From contig JAVHLG010000002.1 of NCBI GenBank assembly GCA_031082225.1, forward strand, positions 1 to 64,000: a stretch of DNA of 64,000 bases, given 5' to 3'. Origin of the DNA: Desulfovibrionaceae bacterium. Lineage in GTDB: Bacteria > Desulfobacterota > Desulfovibrionia > Desulfovibrionales > Desulfovibrionaceae. Made by a program: the position numbers and the translations under genes. Shown here one piece after another: positions 55,366-61,784 of the stretch (its first letter is position 1; each line of letters opens with the position of its first letter). Below the pieces are notes generated by a model that worked only from the letters and a program-made list of their open reading frames with translations, was not told the DNA's origin and did no database searches.

Positions 55366-55457
55366 GAGTTTAGTTCTTCGGCCCTGTTTTTGGCCCTTTT
55401 CGGCATCTAATAGTCGTTCCCGCCACGAGCGGGCCACTCCGACAACGGAGAACGACC

Positions 55458-55667
55458 ATGCAAGCCGAAATGTCCAAGCCTATCAAACTGTTGCGCCTGC
55501 CTCAAGTCCTCGAAAAAATCCCGTACCGACGTTCCCGATTTCTCGACCTCGTGCGTCAGGGGCGACTTCCCGCGCCGCGTAAGCTGCCCGGGGGGCGGGC
55601 CTCAGCGTGGGTTGAATCCGAGATCGACGACGCCATCGAGCGCATCGTCAACGGTGAGGTGGCGTAG
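55458..55667 (+). CDS. AlpA-family excisionase/transcriptional regulator
   Basis: A 69-residue winged-helix protein: KLLRLPQVLEKIPYRRSRFLDLVRQGRLPAPRKLPGGRASAWVESEID. AlpA proteins switch on P4-like integrases or direct excision. ATG 55458 follows GGAGAA. First gene of a compact replication module (alpA, small protein, primase-helicase). Confidence 0.88.
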   Translation: MQAEMSKPIKLLRLPQVLEKIPYRRSRFLDLVRQGRLPAPRKLPGGRASAWVESEIDDAIERIVNGEVA

Positions 55668-55669
55668 CC

Positions 55670-55915
55670 ATGGGCGCAAATGCAATGCGCCCCCGTCCCG
55701 GCCAGGGGATCGAGGGCGCAAAAAGCGAGTCTGTGGTTTGCAACGCCCTGATAGCCCTGCCGGGGCCTGTCGTCAACCTCGAATCGCCCAGGCTGTGGCG
55801 GGCGTTCCGAAAGTTCAATAGGAACTTCAAGCGGATAGCGAGGCTGCAAGAGGAGAACGCAAGGCTTTTGGAAGCCATGCGGCGCGCACAGGGCGGCCCG
55901 GGGGTGGCGGCATGA
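55670..55915 (+). CDS. Small hypothetical protein
   Basis: 81 residues, basic, with a probable C-terminal coiled coil (FRKFNRNFKRIARLQEENARLLEAMRRA). It starts two bases after the alpA stop and overlaps the primase-helicase gene by 4 bp (ATGA). No family recognised. Confidence 0.6.
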   Translation: MGANAMRPRPGQGIEGAKSESVVCNALIALPGPVVNLESPRLWRAFRKFNRNFKRIARLQEENARLLEAMRRAQGGPGVAA

Positions 55916-58740
55916 TCCCCTGCACCATCTTCACATCCACGAACCCGTCCAGGCTGAGCAAGGGCTTCTCGCTGGGCGCCGAGGGCAATCTGGTCAAAAA
56001 AACCGGCGGGACCATGGTTGAAGGCGTGGCTCTGACCGTGCGCTTCGAGAACATCACGCGCTTTGCTGAGATGCTTCCGGCCCTGCGCCCGGACCAAGCA
56101 CTGGCGTTCGGCGTCTGCGGCCACGATAAAGCTCGGGTGGTGAGCCAGGAGAAGCTACAGAAAATCCCGGCGGGCGACGTGCCCGTGGTGGCCCGGACCA
56201 GGGAGGCATTTGCATACCCGGCTGGCCCTGCGATCCTGATGATAGATTATGACCCCCGGAAAGACGGCACGCTGCCCTTGTCCGACGACGCTTTGCTGGC
56301 AACGCTGTTCGAGGTGTGCCCCGCTTTGAGGGACGCGCCGCTGGTGCTGACTCATAGCGCATCCTCTCACATCTTCAACGGCGACACAGAGCTTGTGGGC
56401 CTCAAGGGCCGCCGCATTTACGCCTTGGTGGCCGAAGGACAGGACGTCCCAAGAGCCGGGGCCGCCCTTTTCCGACGCCTGCAATTGGCCGGGTTTGGTC
56501 ACATCGAAATCGGCAAGGCCGGGCAACTGTTGGAGCGCGGGATCGTGGACGCCTCGGTCTGGCAACCCGAACGCCTGGACTTTGCTGCGGGGGCCGCCTG
56601 CGAACCGCCCCTTGACCAGAGACGCCCCGCCCCCAGAGTCATCAACGCCGACGCCGCGCCCATGGACACCAGGACCGCCCTGCCCGACCTGAGCGCGGGC
56701 GAGGAGGCAACGCGACGCAAGATCGTGGGCGACGCCAGGGCCGCCATGAGGGGCGAGGCCGACGCGATCCGGGCGGAATGGGTGGAGACGCAGGTGGTCC
56801 GGGTGCTGGCCAAAAACGGGAAAAATCCGGATTCTGCACCTAAAGACGCCCAAAAACTGCGGGAAACGTACAAAAACGCCGCAAAATACCATGATCTATT
56901 CGCGCCCTTCGAGCTGCTGGCGTCCGACGGCAAGCCCGTCACCGTGGGCGAAATCCTGGCCGAGCCTGACCGATGGCATGGACGACGGTTCCGCGACCCG
57001 CTTGAGCCGGATTACGGGAACGACGGACGCATCGCAGTCCTGAACACGACGGCCAAGCCGCCCTACATCTTCAGCCACGCCCACGGGGGCCTGCGTTACG
57101 TCCTGCGCCGGGAGCGGGTTGCTCATGTCATCCAGCGGGGCGAACGCCTGGGGGCCGCTGAGAGCGCCCTACGGGCCATGCGAGAGGACGGCGGCCTTTT
57201 TGAGCGCAACGGCGAGATCGTCCGCGTCATGGACGACGGGACCGTCATCCCGCTGAGCCTGGGTGGCGTCCTGGTCGAATTGGACCGCGCCGTCAGGTGG
57301 ATGATGCCGGGCCGGAAGGGCGAGGCGACGCCATGCGACTGCCCGCGCCCGATAGCCGAGGCGGTGCTGGCAATGCGGGGCCGGTGGAACCTGCCTGTGC
57401 TGCGGGCCGTGGCGACTGCGCCGCTTTACATCCCCTCAGAGGACCGCGTTCTGGACACCGACGGCCACGACGCCGGGACCGGCATTTTGCTTGTGTGCAA
57501 GGGCCTCGACGGCTGGCCGGGTGTGCCCGAGAACCCGACGGCGGATCACATCCGAAAGGCCGTGGTGACGCTGTGGAAGCCGTTCGTGGAGTTCCCATTT
57601 CTGACCGATACCGACAGAGGCGTTTTCGTCTCCCAGGTGCTCACGGCGATGGTGCGGCCTGTGCTGCCGACTGCCCCGGGATTCGCAAACGTGGCGTCAA
57701 CTCCGGGTTCGGGAAAAACCAATCTGGCGAAGTGCGCCGCTGTCCTGGCCGGTGCGGGCGACGGCGCGGTCATGCCTGCCGCCGACACCGATGAGGAGAT
57801 GAGAAAGCGCCTGCTGGCCGCTGGCCGCCGGGGTGCGCCGGTGGTCATCCTCGACAATCTGACCGGACAAATCGCATCCGACGCATTGTGCGCCTGGCTT
57901 ACATCCGAGACGCTTACTGACCGTATCCTGGGAAAATCCGAGGAAACAACCGTCACAACGAGCGGCGTGGTGATCCTCACGGGCAACAATCTGGTGCTCA
58001 AGGGCGACCTGTGTCGCCGGGTGCTGACCTGCCGGATTGAGCCGGGCGTTGAAGCGCCATGGAAACGGGCGTTCGGCCTGGACCCGCAAGCGCACTGCCG
58101 CGACAACCGGCTGGCGATGGTGGCCGCCGGGTTGACCATCCTGAGATGGGCCATGCGCCGCCCACGGGCGTTCCCTGACCGTCTGGCGAGCTTTGAACAC
58201 TGGTCCGACAGTGTACGCCATGCCGTTGTCGAGCTTGGCCGTGAGGGCTTCCTGAGCGTAGCCGACCCCGTGGGGAGTATCGACGAGGCATTTGCCGCCG
58301 ACCCCGAGACGAACAAGCTGTCGGCGCTGTTGGTCACATGGCAAGCCGCGTTTGGCGATAGACCCGTAAAAGTTGGCGAGGCCATCAAAAGAGCCGGTGA
58401 CGATGATGCGCTGGCCGAGGCCCTTGCCGAAATTGCCGGGGAGCGTGGCGTCGTAAATGACCGCCGCTTGGGGCGCTGGATCGAGCGAAATTCGAGACGG
58501 TTGATCATGGGGCGTCGAATTGAGCCCGCCGGAAAGAGCGGGGGTTCAACCCGGTGGGTGGTCAAGCAGGGGGTTTGTGGGGATTATGTGGGTTTTGTTT
58601 CATCCCCTTACGCACAAGAAAAAGTAAAAGACATTATATGTGAAGGGACCAAAAGAAACCCCCAACTCCCACCTAAACCCCCTGTCGGTTCTCATGCCCC
58701 CGTGCCACCTGCCCGCGACCTCAAGGTGGTGCGGATATGA
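55912..58740 (+). CDS. Primase-helicase-like replication protein
   Basis: A 942-residue protein. The N-terminal part (about 1-280) contains LMIDYDPRKDG and THSASSHIF, as in primase-polymerase (AEP-like) domains of plasmids and satellites. The C-terminal part (about 560-820) is an SF3/D5-like ATPase with Walker A STPGSGKTN near 595-602, Walker B VVILDNLTG, and VILTGNNLVLKGDLCRRVL. Likely initiates element replication. The last ~60 residues are less conserved-looking and more AT-rich. Starts at ATGA overlap; ends ATGA with the next gene. Confidence 0.78.
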   Translation: MIPCTIFTSTNPSRLSKGFSLGAEGNLVKKTGGTMVEGVALTVRFENITRFAEMLPALRPDQALAFGVCGHDKARVVSQEKLQKIPAGDVPVVARTREAFAYPAGPAILMIDYDPRKDGTLPLSDDALLATLFEVCPALRDAPLVLTHSASSHIFNGDTELVGLKGRRIYALVAEGQDVPRAGAALFRRLQLAGFGHIEIGKAGQLLERGIVDASVWQPERLDFAAGAACEPPLDQRRPAPRVINADAAPMDTRTALPDLSAGEEATRRKIVGDARAAMRGEADAIRAEWVETQVVRVLAKNGKNPDSAPKDAQKLRETYKNAAKYHDLFAPFELLASDGKPVTVGEILAEPDRWHGRRFRDPLEPDYGNDGRIAVLNTTAKPPYIFSHAHGGLRYVLRRERVAHVIQRGERLGAAESALRAMREDGGLFERNGEIVRVMDDGTVIPLSLGGVLVELDRAVRWMMPGRKGEATPCDCPRPIAEAVLAMRGRWNLPVLRAVATAPLYIPSEDRVLDTDGHDAGTGILLVCKGLDGWPGVPENPTADHIRKAVVTLWKPFVEFPFLTDTDRGVFVSQVLTAMVRPVLPTAPGFANVASTPGSGKTNLAKCAAVLAGAGDGAVMPAADTDEEMRKRLLAAGRRGAPVVILDNLTGQIASDALCAWLTSETLTDRILGKSEETTVTTSGVVILTGNNLVLKGDLCRRVLTCRIEPGVEAPWKRAFGLDPQAHCRDNRLAMVAAGLTILRWAMRRPRAFPDRLASFEHWSDSVRHAVVELGREGFLSVADPVGSIDEAFAADPETNKLSALLVTWQAAFGDRPVKVGEAIKRAGDDDALAEALAEIAGERGVVNDRRLGRWIERNSRRLIMGRRIEPAGKSGGSTRWVVKQGVCGDYVGFVSSPYAQEKVKDIICEGTKRNPQLPPKPPVGSHAPVPPARDLKVVRI

Positions 58741-59438
58741 ACGCGCTACTCACTGAAATCCGCGAGGCTGGGCTGGCCGTGGCCGTGGACGGCGACGGGC
58801 TGGTCATCAAAGGACTTGACGCGCTGCCCGAGGAGGCCGTGGACCGCTGGCTGGTACGGCTGCTGGGGCGCAAAGCTGCGATCATGGAGGCCCTGGCCGC
58901 TGAGTCCGCCCCGGCTGTCATCAAAGTCATCGCGCCCGAGCAGGCCGACCATGAATCCGACGTCCATGGCCCCGACGCCGGACGCGAGGCGTGCCCCGAT
59001 GAGTTCCGACCCTGCCGCGAGAACTGCGCCCACCACGGATGCGCGGCCTGGCTGGGCAACGGGTCCCAGGACCGGGCCGTCTGCTGGCGTTGCTTGGGTG
59101 CGATCCACCACAACGGCGAGTCCGTGGAAACCGCCGACATGCCAAAACTGGCCGCCCTTCTTAGATGCCCCTGGCTTCAACTGGAAGGTGGCGGGCAGGC
59201 GGGCCTCGGGTGGTGGCCTGAATCCCCCGACGATGACACAGATATGGGGCCATACGAGGCTTGCGGAACGCTGAAAGACCTGTGCGAACGGTACGCCCTG
59301 CGCGTAGTCCCGGTGGGCGATACGTTTCGGGTGCGGTATCCGGTGGGCGCTGCGCCGAATCTGGTGGCGTATAGCGATCTGCTACTTGAGGAGGCCATGC
59401 CGTACATCGTCAAAATGGTGGGGGTGCGCCATGGATAA
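58737..59438 (+). CDS. TubC N-terminal docking-domain-like protein with Cys-rich middle
   Basis: 233 residues. The first ~55 residues (LLTEIREAGLAVAVDGDGLVIKG...LVRLLGRKAAIMEAL) match the TubC_N-like docking fold often found next to phage primases. A cysteine cluster CRENCAHHGC...CWRCLG (about 93-122) could bind zinc. The C-terminus is unassigned. Coupled to the primase gene by 4-bp overlap. Confidence 0.65.
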   Translation: MNALLTEIREAGLAVAVDGDGLVIKGLDALPEEAVDRWLVRLLGRKAAIMEALAAESAPAVIKVIAPEQADHESDVHGPDAGREACPDEFRPCRENCAHHGCAAWLGNGSQDRAVCWRCLGAIHHNGESVETADMPKLAALLRCPWLQLEGGGQAGLGWWPESPDDDTDMGPYEACGTLKDLCERYALRVVPVGDTFRVRYPVGAAPNLVAYSDLLLEEAMPYIVKMVGVRHG

Positions 59439-59967
59439 GACGCCCCTGCAAATCATCTGCGACACCAGGGAGCAAAAGCCCTGGACCTTTGAGAACTACA
59501 ACGTGACCGTGGTCCGGGCTGGCCTGCGGTCCGGCGATTATTCCCTTGCTGGGCATGAGCATGAGATTGCCTTGGAGCGAAAGAGCTTGGACGACCTTGT
59601 GCAAAGCCTGTCCCACGGCAGGACAAGATTCGAGGCTGAGATAGAGCGCCTATCCGCCATTTCGTTTGCCGCCGTGTTGGTGGAAGCGTCCGCTGAGGAC
59701 GTGGCCCGGCATCGCTACCAAAGCCAGATGAACCCGGCAAGCGTGATGCAGTCCATGTTTTCGTGGACGGTGCGCTACCGTGTCCCATTCCTGCTTTGTG
59801 GATCACGGCGGGCGGCTGAGTATGCGGCTCACGGGCTTTTGTCGAAATATCAGAAGCACGTCGAGGACCGGGAAAAAGAAAAGCAGGCCGTCACTTATTT
59901 GGAAGGTTTGACGGCCAAGCGAAGCGCATCACGCAAGCGCGAAAAGGAGATACCGCGTGGAATCTGA
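59431..59967 (+). CDS. ERCC4-type nuclease
   Basis: A 178-residue XPF/MUS81-type nuclease domain: DTREQKPW, GDY at 35-37, and the catalytic ERKSLDDL (E49-R-K51...D54). Probably processes branched DNA during element replication or recombination. ATG 59431 overlaps the previous gene by 8 bp; the C-terminal lysine-rich tail overlaps the next gene. Confidence 0.85.
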   Translation: MDKTPLQIICDTREQKPWTFENYNVTVVRAGLRSGDYSLAGHEHEIALERKSLDDLVQSLSHGRTRFEAEIERLSAISFAAVLVEASAEDVARHRYQSQMNPASVMQSMFSWTVRYRVPFLLCGSRRAAEYAAHGLLSKYQKHVEDREKEKQAVTYLEGLTAKRSASRKREKEIPRGI

Positions 59968-60406
59968 CAAGGCAGAAAAAACGCAAGTCCGTGGCCGCTG
60001 GCCGAAAGGCGTTTCAGGGAATCCCAAAGGGTGCGCCAAAGGGAGCCGCCACAAAGTCACTCAGGCCGTCCAGGCGCTTCTGGATGGGGAAGCCGAGGGT
60101 CTGACCCGCAAGGCCGTCGAGGCGGCGATGGGGGGCGATATGGTGGCATTGCGGCTGTGCCTTGAGCGGATTTGCCCAGCCCCGAAGGACCGGCCCCTCA
60201 GGGTAAAGCTGCCCGAGGTGAAAGGCGCATCCGATTTGCCGGGCGTAACCGGCGCGATCCTCGACGCCGTGGCCTCCGGCGAGTTGACGCCATCGGAAGG
60301 CCAAGCCGTTGCGGGATTGGTCGAGGCCCATCGGAAAAGCCTGGAAATGCAGGAGATCGAACTTAGGGTCCAGGCACTCGAAAACCACATGGGGGGGGGC
60401 AAATAA
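59957..60406 (+). CDS. DUF5681 domain protein, possible small-terminase-like
   Basis: 149 residues. RGRWPKGVSGNPKG is the DUF5681 hallmark, followed by a helical region (VTQAVQALLDGEAEGLTRKAVEAAMGGDMVALRLCLERI). DUF5681 genes often sit where phages carry the small terminase. GTG 59957 has AAAAGGAGA upstream. No large terminase is seen in the window. Confidence 0.72.
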   Translation: MESDKAEKTQVRGRWPKGVSGNPKGCAKGSRHKVTQAVQALLDGEAEGLTRKAVEAAMGGDMVALRLCLERICPAPKDRPLRVKLPEVKGASDLPGVTGAILDAVASGELTPSEGQAVAGLVEAHRKSLEMQEIELRVQALENHMGGGK

Positions 60407-60409
60407 ACC

Positions 60410-60499
60410 GTGGCCGATTGTCCCAGATGCGCGGCCCGGATGCCGGAAGACGAGCCGTGGTGGGCCAAATCACAACAACTGAAAACCCAGGAGGTATAG
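60410..60499 (+). CDS. Very small CxxC protein, 29 aa
   Basis: GTG 60410 starts a 29-residue frame beginning MADCPRCAARMPEDEPWW; CPRC could be half a zinc site. It fills the gap between two element genes and overlaps the next gene's ribosome site. The only upstream Shine-Dalgarno candidate is a G9 run. Confidence 0.4.
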   Translation: MADCPRCAARMPEDEPWWAKSQQLKTQEV

Positions 60500-60501
60500 C
60501 C

Positions 60502-60753
60502 GTGGCTTCTTTGGAACGCAGGATTCAGATACTAGAAAAGGTCGAGGCGACTGTCCCGCAGTCGCCAGTGATGTTCTTGTGGGACACATCCGGTCATGAA
60601 TCGAGGCCGGTCACTGGCATCGCCCCGCAGGGTCACGGAGAAACCACGCACCGCCAGTCGGGCGAAACTGAGGACGAACTGGTCGAGCGTTTTTCAAAAA
60701 CGCTGCCGCCGCGCATGCGTTTTTGTTTGGCGAACATTTTGCGGGAAGGCTGA
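60502..60753 (+). CDS. Small hypothetical protein of the element
   Basis: 83 residues: a short N-terminal coiled helix (ASLERRIQILEKVEATV), then PVMFLWDTSGHESRPVTGI and an acidic C-terminal segment. GTG 60502 follows AGGAGG. No family recognised; position suggests a packaging or regulatory accessory. Confidence 0.6.
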   Translation: MASLERRIQILEKVEATVPQSPVMFLWDTSGHESRPVTGIAPQGHGETTHRQSGETEDELVERFSKTLPPRMRFCLANILREG

Positions 60754-60899
60754 AGCCCGGAAGCCGCATATCGGCGAAAACGGGGAGGCCTCCGCAATTC
60801 TGCGGCGTCGGACTGCCCGAAAACGCCAGGTAATGGCGTGGTTTCCAGGAAAAGGGACTTTTGTTAAGAACTTGCTTCACACTTTAAAGGGGGTATAAC

Positions 60900-61784
60900 A
60901 TGGGCGGTGGCGGCGGAACGACGTCTTCTTCCAGCGGCAACAGCATGTATGACATGATGCAGGCCATGGTTGGCATGCAGCAAATGCAAATGTCGCAGGA
61001 ACAGTGGGGTTGGGCGAAGGAACAGTACGGAATCGCGAAAGACCTGTACCTTCCCTATGAGGAAGAGCTTGTCCGGTCAAACCGGAATATGCTGCCTCTC
61101 CAGGAGGAGTATCAGAAGCGGTACATCCAGACGGCCACGACGGATCTTGAAAAAGACAACCAGATGAAAGACCTGCTTCGCGAACAGCAAAGGCAGGAAC
61201 TGGCGAACTCCGCCCCCGTGGCGGAAGCCTTTTACAAGGCCGCCCTGGAAGGGGTGAACCCGGAATACGACAAGGTGATGGGCATGGCCTCGTCCAACGT
61301 GGAACAGAGCTACCAGGGCGCGGCCGACGAAACCCGGCGGAACCTCGCCCGGCAGGGCCTGGGCGCGGAATCCGGCGCGGCCACGTCCGCGTTGTCCCAG
61401 ATGGGCCTGAGCAAGGCAGCGGCCAAGGCCCTGGCGCAGACACAGGCGTACCAGGGCGAGAAGCAGCGCGTCGAGGATACCAACTTCGCCCGGCTCCAGT
61501 CGGGCATGAGCGCCCGGGGCAGCGCCACGGGGCTTGCTGGCGTCGGCAGCGCGGGCATGGCAGGCGGCGGCGTCCAGGGAGTTGACCCCGTCGCCCGGTA
61601 TGGGGTGGCCGGGAGCTATGCTCGGACCGCCAATGGCGGCATAGAGGGAGCCAGTGGCAGCTTTGGCGCACTCTCCGATCGGAACAGCATGGAATATCAG
61701 TCCGGGGGCGACGGTGGTGGATGGGGTCGCGCTATCGGCGCAGGCGTTGGGCTCGTGGGCTCTTTGATTACGAAGTTCGCGTAG
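60900..61784 (+). CDS. Phage virion/DNA-ejection-type protein
   Basis: 294 residues: a Gly/Ser start (MGGGGGTTSSSSG), a long Gln/Glu/Met-rich helical region (residues 15-110) and an Ala/Gly-rich helical half (DETRRNLARQGLGAESGAATSALSQMGLSKAAAKALAQTQAYQGE). This composition is typical of internal virion or ejection proteins of podoviruses. AAAGGGGG precedes the ATG. A long frame of the opposite-strand polyvalent gene runs through it as antisense. The next plus-strand start (GGGGGCGAC-ATG, 61791) is cut short. Confidence 0.68.
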   Translation: MGGGGGTTSSSSGNSMYDMMQAMVGMQQMQMSQEQWGWAKEQYGIAKDLYLPYEEELVRSNRNMLPLQEEYQKRYIQTATTDLEKDNQMKDLLREQQRQELANSAPVAEAFYKAALEGVNPEYDKVMGMASSNVEQSYQGAADETRRNLARQGLGAESGAATSALSQMGLSKAAAKALAQTQAYQGEKQRVEDTNFARLQSGMSARGSATGLAGVGSAGMAGGGVQGVDPVARYGVAGSYARTANGGIEGASGSFGALSDRNSMEYQSGGDGGGWGRAIGAGVGLVGSLITKFA

